Below are positions 40,542 through 48,927 of a stretch of 64,000 nucleotides of DNA, piece by piece. The notes beneath the pieces were generated by a model that ran no database searches, had not been told where the DNA came from, and saw only the letters and a list, made by a program, of their open reading frames with translations. The stretch is from Mycobacterium paraseoulense (GTDB lineage Bacteria; Actinomycetota; Actinomycetes; Mycobacteriales; Mycobacteriaceae). Location of the stretch: positions 248,001 through 312,000 of the forward strand of contig NZ_AP022619.1 in the NCBI RefSeq assembly GCF_010731655.1, in the 5' to 3' direction. Within the stretch, counting starts at the first letter, position 1. Each line of letters begins with the position of its first letter. The translations under genes and the position numbers were made by a program.

Positions 40542-41501
40542 GTGCTTACCTGGGTCGTGGGTCGCGGCGGACTGCTCGGCAGCGCCGTGTCGCGGGCGAT
40601 TGGCCAGAGATTCATGGGACTTCCGGTGCCATGGGAAGACCACGATGCGGCGGTCGCCGCGCTCGACTCCGATCTTGAGCGATTCGTCCGAGCGGCCAGA
40701 AACGGCGATTGGTCGGTTATTTGGGCGGCCGGCAGCGGCGTCATCGGCTCCACGGCTGACCAACTAGACACTGAGACAAGCGTCATGTCTCACCTAGTTA
40801 CAAGAATGCGCGACTTTCGGCCAGACGGTCGCGGTGCGTTCTTCCTCTCATCCTCCGCGGGCGGTATCTATGCCGGCTCGACTCACCCACCATTTAGTGA
40901 GTCGACGACGCCGCGGCCGCTCAGCCCCTACGGCGAGGCGAAACTCGCTCAGGAGGAGATCTTGCAGACGACGCTCGGAGGCTGCGTCCCCGTGGTCATC
41001 GGACGGTTCTCAAATCTCGTCGGGCCTGGTCAGAACCTGATGAAACATCAAGGTCTCGTCAGTCAGCTGTGCCGGGCCGCCGTCACACGACAATCGCTAA
41101 ATGTTTTCGTGCCGATGGAGACGCTCCGCGACTACTTGTACGTGGATGATGCGGCCGCGATGGCTCGCACGCTGGTCGAGAATACCGTGCGCAACCAGCC
41201 GCTGACGCCGGTGTTACGCAACATTTCATCTCAACGGCCTGTGTCCGTCTGCGCTGTCGTACGGACGGTGCAACAGGTTGCGCACCGTACGGTCCGCATC
41301 GCGCTGGGGACCAGCCCGTCATCGCATTATCATGTTAGAGACCTGCGGCTTTACACTGACTTTCCGCATGATTTCCGGGGCGTGGCGATCACGCCGTTTC
41401 CCGTGACAGTCAAACGCGTGTACGACGATGTACTGTGGCGTGTGCGCCTCCGGGTATCGGAACCTGTGCTGAATAATTCTCGCCAAAAGGCCGCCCTTTA
41501 G
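40542..41501 (+). CDS. NAD-dependent epimerase/dehydratase family protein
   Basis: A 319-residue extended SDR. The nucleotide-binding loop is GRGGLLGS, without the typical ATG/GGTG lead-in; the catalytic motif is YGEAK, with LSSSAGGIYAG as the Ser strand. It starts 3 nt after the GT2 gene and is surely cotranscribed. Pairs of an ArnC-like GT and an SDR suggest modification of a lipid- or nucleotide-linked sugar. The reaction cannot be predicted. Confidence 0.8.
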   Translation: MLTWVVGRGGLLGSAVSRAIGQRFMGLPVPWEDHDAAVAALDSDLERFVRAARNGDWSVIWAAGSGVIGSTADQLDTETSVMSHLVTRMRDFRPDGRGAFFLSSSAGGIYAGSTHPPFSESTTPRPLSPYGEAKLAQEEILQTTLGGCVPVVIGRFSNLVGPGQNLMKHQGLVSQLCRAAVTRQSLNVFVPMETLRDYLYVDDAAAMARTLVENTVRNQPLTPVLRNISSQRPVSVCAVVRTVQQVAHRTVRIALGTSPSSHYHVRDLRLYTDFPHDFRGVAITPFPVTVKRVYDDVLWRVRLRVSEPVLNNSRQKAAL

Positions 41502-41637
41502 ACTAGGCCGCCGGCCATCCTGAAATCTGGCGATTATTGACAGCCGGGACGGGTGCGCACCTCTTGGGTGGACTCGTACATCCGGATTCAGGAAGATCCC
41601 GAAATGCCGGGTGCTTCTAAAGCTGAGGCCACGCCAC

Positions 41638-42471
41638 TCATCGCACGTCTTTTCGCACTCCGACAATCCGGGGCGGGTCAAAAGCGTTCTCGGGCCTTGC
41701 CCCAAAACGCAACAGTGCACGCTGGCTGTACTCGTCCGCAATACTTTCGGCGAGTTGTCGAATGGTCACCGGTTCACCTGAGCAGATGTTCACCGCCCCC
41801 TGATGCTGCCCCAGTGCGACATCGGCGATCATCCGAGCGGCGTCTTTCACATTGAGAAAATCGCGCACCTGGTCGCCGCGGGTGAGGAACACTTCCTGGC
41901 GGGCCGCTAGTTGCCTGCGAATGTATGGCACCAATCGCCGCTCATCTTCGCCTTCCCCGTATAAGTAGAAGATCCGGCACCAGGCAAAGCTCATGCCTTC
42001 CCCGCCCAAGAAATAACGGAGCACCTGAAAGGCCGACGCCTTGCAGGCGGCATACAAAGTATTCGGTGCCAACGGGGTATCGGTCGTCATCAAGCCTGCT
42101 GAAGAGTCGTACTCGGCGCAGCTTCCGATGCCAACGAATCGCTTGCCCCCGACCGTCGCAAATGCGGAGGCCAGGTTGAGCGTGCCAGTGAGGCACGAAA
42201 GGTTCAGTGAGGACGTGAGGTATTTGCCCGGCTCCGCATACCAAGCCGCATGCACCAGGATTTCCGATCCTTCTAGCAACTCTTCCAGTCGGCCGGTCGA
42301 TTCGGCAAACAAGTCGGGCGTGTTCACGACCTCTAGCGCTCCACGTGCCGGGACCTCATCAATACAGGACGGGTTGCGAACGAGCACCCTCACCGAGCAG
42401 CCCCGTTCGAGGAGATTGCGCAGGATCTGCCTTCCGACGAATCCCGTTGCTCCGGTTAAGGTAACGGTCAC
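41638..42471 (-). CDS. NDP-4-keto-6-deoxyhexose reductase (SDR)
   Basis: A 277-residue extended SDR with TLTGATGFVGRQIL at the N-terminus and YAACK as the Tyr-Lys pair, with GIGSCAEYD as the Ser strand. It is similar in style to the reductases ending CDP-sugar pathways (abequose/tyvelose-type RfbJ/S). It is the last gene of a five-gene minus-strand set for a CDP-deoxysugar, 72 nt after the C-methyltransferase. Predicted to reduce the 4-keto group of the C-methylated, epimerised intermediate. Confidence 0.78.
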   Translation of the reverse strand: MTVTLTGATGFVGRQILRNLLERGCSVRVLVRNPSCIDEVPARGALEVVNTPDLFAESTGRLEELLEGSEILVHAAWYAEPGKYLTSSLNLSCLTGTLNLASAFATVGGKRFVGIGSCAEYDSSAGLMTTDTPLAPNTLYAACKASAFQVLRYFLGGEGMSFAWCRIFYLYGEGEDERRLVPYIRRQLAARQEVFLTRGDQVRDFLNVKDAARMIADVALGQHQGAVNICSGEPVTIRQLAESIADEYSQRALLRFGARPENAFDPPRIVGVRKDVR

Positions 42472-42543
42472 GACAACCTCAGCTCGGGTCCAGAGCGTAT
42501 GTCGATCTCGTGGTCGACCGCTTCGTGTAAGTGATGCGAAACT

Positions 42544-43767
42544 TCACTGCACGCTTAATTTGGGGACCGCCGTCACGAAACGCGTGCCGCTGCGGACAAG
42601 GTCAGCCAATTGGGTCCGCACCTCACGAGCGATGTTCCAGGGCAAGATGAGGACATAGTCCGGTGGGTTCTCCCGCAGCGCCGCTGGTGAGGTGATAGGG
42701 ATATGGCTCCCTGGCATGAATTTTCCTTGCTTGGATGCCGCAGCATCGCACACGTACGGCAGCAAATCCGGTAGCACACCGGCGTAGTTCAACAGCGTGT
42801 TACCTTTCGCGGCGGCTCCATAGGCTGCCACGCGCCGGCCGGCGCGCTTCTGCTCGATTAGGAAAGCTAAGAGATCGTCCTTCACCCGATCGGCACGCTT
42901 CTGAAACTCGGTGTAGGTCTCAAGCTGCGTCATCCCAAACTGGTCCTCACGCAATAGCAGCGCACCGACGCGATCCGTAGTGGCGATCGGCGCCTCGACG
43001 TGGCAGCCGTACACACGCAAGCTGCCGCCGTGGGTTTGCAGTTCCTCCACGTCCCACACACGGATGCCAGCTGTGGCAAAGATGCGGGCCACCGTGGTGA
43101 GCGACAGGTAAGAGAAATGCTCGTGATAGACGGTGTCGAATTGGGTCTGTTCAATCATCGGCATCAGGTGCGGAAACTCAAGAGTGACGACGCCTTTGGG
43201 CTTCAGCACGGTGGCCAGCCCGCGGGTAAAGTCGTTAATGTCAGGTACGTGGGCATACACGTTGTTGCCGACGATCAGATCTGCGTGCCGCCCTTCATCA
43301 GCCAGTTGGCGTCCGAAGGTTCCGCCAAAGAATTCCCGCCTGACTGGGATTCCCAGCGCCTCAGCGGCTGCCGCTGTGCCCGCTGTGGGCTCGATGCCTA
43401 GGCAGGGGATGCCTGCTGCGACGAAGTTCTTCAGTAGGTAGCCATCATTGGAGGCCACTTCGATGACGAAGTTCTCAGGTCCAAGTTGCAGGCGCCTGGT
43501 GATCATGGCTACATACTCGGCCGCATGATCGAGCCAACTGCTCGAAGTGCTTGAGAAGTAGGCGTAGTCGGCGCTGAACAATTCTTCGGCGCGGGCGTAG
43601 TCCTCGGTCTGCACCAGCCAGCACTGGTGACACACCTTTACGCGCAGTGGATAGTGCACTTCCGGGTTGCACAGGTCTTCGGCCTCCAGGTACGCGTTGG
43701 ACGGAGGCGCAAAGCCCAAGTCCACAAAGGTGTGCTCCACTGGCGTACCGCAGTGTCGGCATTTCAT
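42544..43767 (-). CDS. NDP-hexose C-methyltransferase
   Basis: A 407-residue three-domain methyltransferase of the TylC3/TcaB9/EvaC type. The N-terminal zinc-binding domain has Cys3, Cys6, Cys46 and Cys49 (CRHCG, CHQCW). The SAM domain has VIEVASNDGYLLKNF and GIEPTAGTA. The C-terminal domain contains YGAAAKGNTLLN. These enzymes transfer a methyl group to C-3 of a 4-keto-6-deoxy nucleotide sugar, creating a branched sugar. Its start overlaps the stop of the RmlC-like gene (ATGA). With CDP-glucose genes next to it, the likely substrate is a CDP-linked 4-keto sugar. Confidence 0.9.
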   Translation of the reverse strand: MKCRHCGTPVEHTFVDLGFAPPSNAYLEAEDLCNPEVHYPLRVKVCHQCWLVQTEDYARAEELFSADYAYFSSTSSSWLDHAAEYVAMITRRLQLGPENFVIEVASNDGYLLKNFVAAGIPCLGIEPTAGTAAAAEALGIPVRREFFGGTFGRQLADEGRHADLIVGNNVYAHVPDINDFTRGLATVLKPKGVVTLEFPHLMPMIEQTQFDTVYHEHFSYLSLTTVARIFATAGIRVWDVEELQTHGGSLRVYGCHVEAPIATTDRVGALLLREDQFGMTQLETYTEFQKRADRVKDDLLAFLIEQKRAGRRVAAYGAAAKGNTLLNYAGVLPDLLPYVCDAAASKQGKFMPGSHIPITSPAALRENPPDYVLILPWNIAREVRTQLADLVRSGTRFVTAVPKLSVQ

Positions 43768-44315
43768 AACGCGACTCCTATGAAGTCGGCGTCCAGGAGT
43801 GGATGGGATAGGTCGCGCGGTGAAATGTCCTCAGGTGGCAATGGCCAGGTAATGGCTAGGCGGGGGTCATCGTGACGTAGCCCGCTCTCGGCGGGCGGGT
43901 GGTAAAACGCGGTGTGCAGGTATAACAACTCGCTGTCAGGCTCTAATGTCTGGAAGCCGTGGGCGAATCCTTCTGGGATGACAAGCATTTGGACCTTGTC
44001 TTGTGCGAGTTCCTGCGCGTGCCACTGCAAGAACGTGGACGATCCCGTTCGCAGGTCAACCGCGACGTCCCACACTCGGCCGCGAAGGCAGCGGACCAAT
44101 TTCATTTCCGCATGTGGCGGGTGTTGAAAATGCATGCCCCGGATGGCCCCGGCACGGTTGGTTCTGGAGTGGTTAATCTGCGCGATTTGGCGCTGTCCCA
44201 GCACGGGCTCAAGCTCGTCGGCGCAGAAGATGCGGATGAATGCGCCGCGCTCGTCGTAATGCGGCAAGGACTCCACAAGTTTCAGGTCGGGGATCGGGGT
44301 GTCGAGGATCCTCAT
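43764..44315 (-). CDS. RmlC-like NDP-4-keto-6-deoxyhexose epimerase
   Basis: A 183-residue cupin epimerase of the dTDP-4-dehydrorhamnose 3,5-epimerase family. Catalytic His62 (RGMHFQ), Lys72 (EMKLVR) and Tyr138 (FYHP) are present at the standard RmlC positions, and the DPRLAITWP segment follows. The ATG at 44315 overlaps the upstream dehydratase stop (ATGA). It may act as a 5-epimerase (or 3,5-) converting the intermediate to the L-series. True dTDP-rhamnose RmlC is usually encoded elsewhere, so this copy is dedicated to the CDP-sugar set. Confidence 0.88.
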   Translation of the reverse strand: MRILDTPIPDLKLVESLPHYDERGAFIRIFCADELEPVLGQRQIAQINHSRTNRAGAIRGMHFQHPPHAEMKLVRCLRGRVWDVAVDLRTGSSTFLQWHAQELAQDKVQMLVIPEGFAHGFQTLEPDSELLYLHTAFYHPPAESGLRHDDPRLAITWPLPPEDISPRDLSHPLLDADFIGVAL

Positions 44316-45400
44316 GTTGTTGCCCAAGCCAAATCCGATGCCACCGCATCTGTGATGTATGCGTCCAGTTGGTCCGCGCTCGCCACTTGACCGAGTTCCA
44401 GCCATCGGCGATACCAGTCGGCCGTGTGGTGGACTGCCTTTTCAAGATTCCAGACGGGACGCCAGCCGAGATGCATCTTCGCCTTGGCTGTGTCGAGCTG
44501 CAGCAAGCCCGCCTCGTGTGGCTGCGGACTGGATGCAGCTTGCCACCGAAGATCTGGCCACGAGCGAGCAAAGTCTCCTAGCACTTGCTCAACCGTACGG
44601 TTCCCTTCCCCGTCCGGGCCGAAATTCCACGCATCGCCAACCGTGATGTCACCCGCCAGTAGCCGCTCACCCAGTAGCAGGTACCCACTGAGGCAATCCA
44701 GCACGTGTTGCCAGGGGCGCGTTGCGCGCGGCGACCGAATGACTGCTGGCTCTCCAGCGACGAGGGAACGCATTAGGTCTGGGATCAGTCGGTCCTCAGA
44801 CCAGTCACCGCCGCCGATAACATTGCCGCCCCTGCCAGTTGCGAGCAGCGGAGCCGAGGGCTGCTGGAGAAACGCATTTCGGTAGCTCGCGGCGACCAAC
44901 TCGGCGCCGGCCTTAGACGCGCTGTAGGGGTCGCGGCCGCCCAGGCGGTCCCGTTCGCGGTAGGCCCAAGGCCATTCGCGATTCTCATAGCACTTGTCAG
45001 TCGTGACGACTACCACAGCACGCACACTTGGTGTGTGACGGGCGGCCTCGAGTACATGCACCGTGCCCATGACATTGGTGGACCATGTAGCGACCGGCTC
45101 GTGGTACGACCGACGGACCAACGGTTGGGCTGCCAAATGGAAGACGATCTCCGGCCTCTCCGCAGCGAAGACCTCGCGGACTGCCGCTTCATCGCGAATG
45201 TCGATGCGATGATCGGCCATGGATAGCTTCAGTAGGTCCCAATGGCTTGGTTCGGACGATGGGTCCAATGCAAGCCCAGCGACGTCAGATCCCAGCGCAT
45301 GCAGCCAAAGACACAGCCAACTGCCTTTGAAGCCTGTGTGGCCAGTGACGAAGACCCGGCGCCCGCGATATGCGGTTCCGAAAGCGTTCAACGCCAGCAT
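44312..45400 (-). CDS. rfbG: CDP-glucose 4,6-dehydratase
   Basis: A 362-residue extended SDR of the RfbG/DdhB type. The NAD motif is [11 protein letters not shown] (typical of CDP-glucose dehydratases rather than RmlB), with [11 protein letters not shown] and YSASK as the catalytic region and [16 protein letters not shown] in the C-terminal half. It converts CDP-D-glucose to CDP-4-keto-6-deoxyglucose. It overlaps the cytidylyltransferase gene by 13 nt (start at the second ATG, 45400; 45406 is possible) and the RmlC-like gene by 4 nt. Confidence 0.93.
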   Translation of the reverse strand: MLALNAFGTAYRGRRVFVTGHTGFKGSWLCLWLHALGSDVAGLALDPSSEPSHWDLLKLSMADHRIDIRDEAAVREVFAAERPEIVFHLAAQPLVRRSYHEPVATWSTNVMGTVHVLEAARHTPSVRAVVVVTTDKCYENREWPWAYRERDRLGGRDPYSASKAGAELVAASYRNAFLQQPSAPLLATGRGGNVIGGGDWSEDRLIPDLMRSLVAGEPAVIRSPRATRPWQHVLDCLSGYLLLGERLLAGDITVGDAWNFGPDGEGNRTVEQVLGDFARSWPDLRWQAASSPQPHEAGLLQLDTAKAKMHLGWRPVWNLEKAVHHTADWYRRWLELGQVASADQLDAYITDAVASDLAWATT

Positions 45401-46161
45401 TTCCACGGCGCTTTGCCGCTACTCCATAGTTCTTCGAGCAGATTCCTGTCTCGGAGTGTGTCCATAGGCTGCCAGAAGCCAGAATGCTTGAAGGCAATCA
45501 TTTCGCCGTCGGCGGCGAGACGAGCCAATGGCGCGCTTTCCCAAGAGATCTCGTCGCCCTCAATGTAATCGAGTACCGCGGGCGACAGGACAAAAAAGCC
45601 ACCATTAATGAGTCCGCCATCGCCACGCGGTTTCTCGACAAAGCGCGTGACTTGGTCGCCCTCGCACTCGATGGCCCCGTATCGCCCAGGCGGAAGCACC
45701 GCGGTAACCGTGGCGTGACGCCCGTGCTGGCGGTGGAATTCGATGCTCGCGCCGATGTTGACGTCGCTCAACCCATCACCGTAGGTGAAGCAGAAAGCCT
45801 CATCGTCTTGAATGTAGGTTGCCACGCGTTTGAGACGCCCGCCCGTCATCGTGTCTTCACCAGTATCTACCAGCGTTACTCGCCAGGGTTCTGCGTGGCG
45901 CACATGTACCTCCATTTTGTTAATGGACATATCAAAAGTCACGTCCGACATGTGCAGGAAATAGTTGGCGAAATATTCCTTGATGACGTAACCCTTATAG
46001 CCACAGCAAACGACAAAATCGTTAATACCATGCTGAGAGTAGAGCTTCATTATGTGCCACAGGATCGGCCGTCCGCCAATTTCCACCATCGGTTTAGGGC
46101 GGATGCTGGTTTCCTCCCTCAGGCGAGTCCCTGCACCGCCTGCCAGTAATACGGCTTTCAT
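45388..46161 (-). CDS. rfbF: Glucose-1-phosphate cytidylyltransferase
   Basis: A 257-residue nucleotidyltransferase of the RfbF/DdhA type: [18 protein letters not shown] signature loop, [22 protein letters not shown] active-site Asp, and [14 protein letters not shown] near the end, a hallmark of CDP-glucose pyrophosphorylases. It makes CDP-glucose from glucose-1-phosphate and CTP. The ATG at 46161 begins the conserved MKAVLLAGG; the frame continues 13 codons upstream. It is first in the five-gene CDP-sugar operon. Confidence 0.95.
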   Translation of the reverse strand: MKAVLLAGGAGTRLREETSIRPKPMVEIGGRPILWHIMKLYSQHGINDFVVCCGYKGYVIKEYFANYFLHMSDVTFDMSINKMEVHVRHAEPWRVTLVDTGEDTMTGGRLKRVATYIQDDEAFCFTYGDGLSDVNIGASIEFHRQHGRHATVTAVLPPGRYGAIECEGDQVTRFVEKPRGDGGLINGGFFVLSPAVLDYIEGDEISWESAPLARLAADGEMIAFKHSGFWQPMDTLRDRNLLEELWSSGKAPWKCWR

Positions 46162-46643
46162 TGGATCAGCGTCTGCTCGAGATGGTGCCAACTCGACCAA
46201 TTCGTCGCACCATTTGCTAATCCACAGGAGTAACGCGAGTTACCTTTAGCTGTGACAGTCATATTCTTCATAACACGATGAATGAGAAGGAAAACCCCAA
46301 CGGTTAGGTGCTCCTGGCCTCGCGCTCCAGGTCGCTTCGGTACGCACGAGTGTAATCATGCTGCCCCAACAACGGCACAGTAATCAGCGGGACACGCGGT
46401 CAGCGTACACCGAATTCGATCGCCCCGACGGCCCGACCGCGAGACAAACCTTGGTTGGTTAACCTTCGACTCACGCGTCGTCAACGACATGACAGCTGAC
46501 ATCACTCACTGGGCTGGCGCCCGGTGATCGACGGCCGAGCCCGTATGCTGCTACCTACCTCTAGGGTATGCAGTCCCACTCTTCACTTCCTGGGTAGGGA
46601 CGAGCGCAAATTACGGAACTTCGGTCAAGTAAGCTCCGCACCG
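46162..46643. other. Gap upstream of CDP-sugar operon
   Basis: A 482-bp non-coding-looking interval between same-strand genes. It is rather A/T-rich near 46190-46300 and should hold the promoter of the rfbF operon. It contains the dyad GTAAC-GCGA-GTTAC at 46230-46243, similar to a site at 39472-39484. No RNA gene seen. Confidence 0.5.
46230..46243. promoter_or_regulatory. GTAACGCGAGTTAC palindrome upstream of rfbF
   Basis: 5-nt inverted arms GTAAC/GTTAC around GCGA, 69 bp upstream of the rfbF start on the opposite strand. Near-identical 13-mer upstream of the GT2 gene at 39537. Possible operator. Confidence 0.4.
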
Positions 46644-47306
46644 TTATGCGGCGCGGTGGGCCACAACCACCGCGCGGTCGGACACCCCACTCGAGATCGG
46701 ATAGTGGCGGATAGCCTCATGGCCAAAGACATCACAGGCCATCTCGAGGTAGCGCTCTGAAGAGCGGATGAAATCTCCTTCGTCGAGCCGGACGACAAGG
46801 CGCCCAACCAAGTTCCATCGGTTCCGCGTCGGTACGGGCTCGCTGATCACCAGGACGCCGCTCCCCGGCACAAGGACACGACGGCTTTCCTGTAGGAGAC
46901 TTCGCGCGGAAGCGTCATCTAGGTGGTGTATTACGCCGGTAATAACCACTGCGTCGAAAGAGCCATCCGCGAATGGCAACGCACGCCCGTCCGCAACCTC
47001 AAAACGGTAATGGTTCTTCGTGGCCCGGGCCCGCGCGATGTAGCGGGCGTTCATATCCACGCCGACGTAACTTTCGGGGCGGAAAGCGTTCGCCATAACA
47101 CCAGTCCCGCAGCCTAGATCGAGGATCGATGCCGCGTTAGCGATTCCTTCTCTGCGCAGGACATCCTTCTCGCTTCGGTACCCTGCCTCGAGAATCCACC
47201 GGAGGAGATCGAACGTGCGGGGCTCAGCTGCAAGGGCGTGAATCCCGCGGCGAATCACGCTAGGCGTGGACACAGTTGGCAGCCTAGCATCATCGCCACC
47301 ACACAT
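46644..47306 (-). CDS. Class I SAM methyltransferase
   Basis: A 220-residue methyltransferase with the canonical motif I ILDLGCGTGVMA, the acidic VGVDMN, the motif IV region FDAVVITGVIHHLDD, and RRVLVPGSGVLVISEP. It belongs to the broad UbiE/Methyltransf_11 group, whose members methylate O, N or C atoms. Its position among deoxysugar genes suggests sugar O-methylation. It lies alone on the minus strand, 157 nt downstream of a glycosyltransferase gene. Confidence 0.82.
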   Translation of the reverse strand: MCGGDDARLPTVSTPSVIRRGIHALAAEPRTFDLLRWILEAGYRSEKDVLRREGIANAASILDLGCGTGVMANAFRPESYVGVDMNARYIARARATKNHYRFEVADGRALPFADGSFDAVVITGVIHHLDDASARSLLQESRRVLVPGSGVLVISEPVPTRNRWNLVGRLVVRLDEGDFIRSSERYLEMACDVFGHEAIRHYPISSGVSDRAVVVAHRAA

Positions 47307-47463
47307 GCGCCGCTATGGCTTTCCGTTCAAGGCGCGTGCGCCGTGCCATGCCGCTCCACGGGTTACCCGCCAACCAGCCACAAAGGCTCGCGGTGATTGC
47401 TTAACTACCCGAATGCCGCGTCGACGCTATGCCATTACTGCGACACAGCTCAGCGATGCAACA

Positions 47464-48348
47464 TCAGCACCCGTCGGACGGCATCGCCGCAGTCGTCGTG
47501 GCAGCGTTGCCGGAGTCCAAGCGCCGTGCCAGCCGGCGGTACATCACGCGCCGTCCGAGGGCATTCAGCCGGGCTCGCGCACCGCCGAGTATGAGGTGGC
47601 GCCGACCGATCAAACCTGGCAGGGCCGCGGCCAATTCACGCTGTAAATCAACGACATCGTGGTGGTCGGATCGAGTCCGCTGCAGCTCCTCACTCCACTG
47701 CGACCGGCGCAGCCGGAACGCTGCAAGCGGCAGGGGGACGGCAAAGAGATCGCCATGAAGCAACACGGCGCAGTAGGTCGCCAGGTCCAGGACGAACGAG
47801 GAGCGAGCATTCCAGCCGCCTGCGTCGACTAGCGCGACGCGCCTGAACATTACGCACGCCGGCGCGCCGAAAATATTCGTGCCAGCGACCACGGTTCGGC
47901 GGATAGCCTCAGTGCCGGCGACCTCGCCGCGCAACCTTGCGAGCCCGCGGCGCCGCAACACTTTTCTCCCCGCGGCGTCGATGACGTCCATGGTGCATGC
48001 GGCGAGCGCTGCCGACGGGTGCGCCGTCAACGCCGCCACCTGTACCGCCAGGCAGTCTGGGTACAGAAGATCATCGGCGCAGACCAGTTTGACGAACTCG
48101 CCGCTGGCGAGGCCGGTGACGGCGTTGAAGTTGGCCGTTGCTGCGATGTTGGAGGCGTGTCGGCTCAGGCGGACCCGAGGGTCGACGGTATAACGCTGCA
48201 GTGCCTCCCACGTGCCGTCGGTGGACGCGTTGTCGGAAACGAGCAGTTCGAAGTCGCTGAACGTCTGCGTCAAAATCGACTGCATGGTCGCATCAATGAA
48301 CGCGACGCAGTTGTACACCGGCACGACGACCGATACCGATGGTGTCAC
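47464..48348 (-). CDS. GT2 family glycosyltransferase
   Basis: A 294-residue GT-A glycosyltransferase: VSVVVPVYNCVAFIDATMQS, LVSDNASTDGTW, the metal site VCADDLLYPDC, and a catalytic-loop region DAGGWNARSSFVLD. The C-terminus is Arg/Ala-rich without a membrane helix. It resembles rhamnosyl/galactosyl transferases of surface glycan clusters. Donor unknown. It is likely one of the chain-extending enzymes. Confidence 0.85.
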   Translation of the reverse strand: MTPSVSVVVPVYNCVAFIDATMQSILTQTFSDFELLVSDNASTDGTWEALQRYTVDPRVRLSRHASNIAATANFNAVTGLASGEFVKLVCADDLLYPDCLAVQVAALTAHPSAALAACTMDVIDAAGRKVLRRRGLARLRGEVAGTEAIRRTVVAGTNIFGAPACVMFRRVALVDAGGWNARSSFVLDLATYCAVLLHGDLFAVPLPLAAFRLRRSQWSEELQRTRSDHHDVVDLQRELAAALPGLIGRRHLILGGARARLNALGRRVMYRRLARRLDSGNAATTTAAMPSDGC

Positions 48349-48927
48349 GGCACTGCCTCCTGCTCGGCCAAGCCGAGTTCGAGATTACGGCGGAATGACA
48401 AGTCCCGATGAGTGGGCCAGCTATGCACCGCGGCCACCGTGACGATGGCCAGCTGCGGCAGCCAGAGGAGCTCCGAGAGCACATGGTCTCCTTATAGCAG
48501 GGTGCCCGAACCGATGGGGCGCCGGGCGAAGCGCCGAAGTCATGGTCAATAATTCAATTCCTACCCAATTCTGCCGCTCGGCTTCCCGCATATCGTGCGA
48601 GCATCCAAGGTAATGGATCAACACAACTACGGATATGCATCTACACTGCGAACACCGCTTGGGGACCGGAGGGCGAGTCATGGTAACTTTCACGGCTGTG
48701 CCCGTATACGATGCGGCGATTCTGGCTGAGGTGCCCTTCGACGACCGTACCCAACCAGCACCGAATGCGGCGATCAATGTTCCTATGCGGGGTTGGTTGA
48801 CGGCCTGGTTCGCCACTGCGAGCAGTAAGTATCGGCGAGGCGCTGGTGACGTGAGCGCCACCTACGATCTCACTGCCATGGCGCCGGTTGTTTCCCCTCT
48901 GGCGGTGCCGACGGGAGCCTTTCCGAG
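48349..48927. other. Divergent promoter region, no gene recognised
   Basis: A 579-bp gap between a minus-strand GT2 gene and a plus-strand methyltransferase gene. It has an A/T-rich patch at about 48540-48660, consistent with promoters. Short frames (minus 48421-48861, plus 48635-48931) show no recognisable domain. Confidence 0.45.

Noticed and set aside
43764..45400. dTDP-rhamnose (RmlB/RmlC) pathway
   Set aside because: The dehydratase has the CDP-glucose dehydratase loop ([10 protein letters not shown]) and is coupled to a cytidylyltransferase, so CDP-sugar chemistry is favoured over dTDP-rhamnose.
41638..46161. CDP-3,6-dideoxyhexose (abequose/ascarylose) or yersiniose-type pathway
   Set aside because: No RfbH-type 3-dehydratase (E1) or its reductase is present, and the C-methyltransferase is SAM-type rather than a thiamine-dependent enzyme, so a C-methyl-6-deoxyhexose with retained 3-oxygen fits better.
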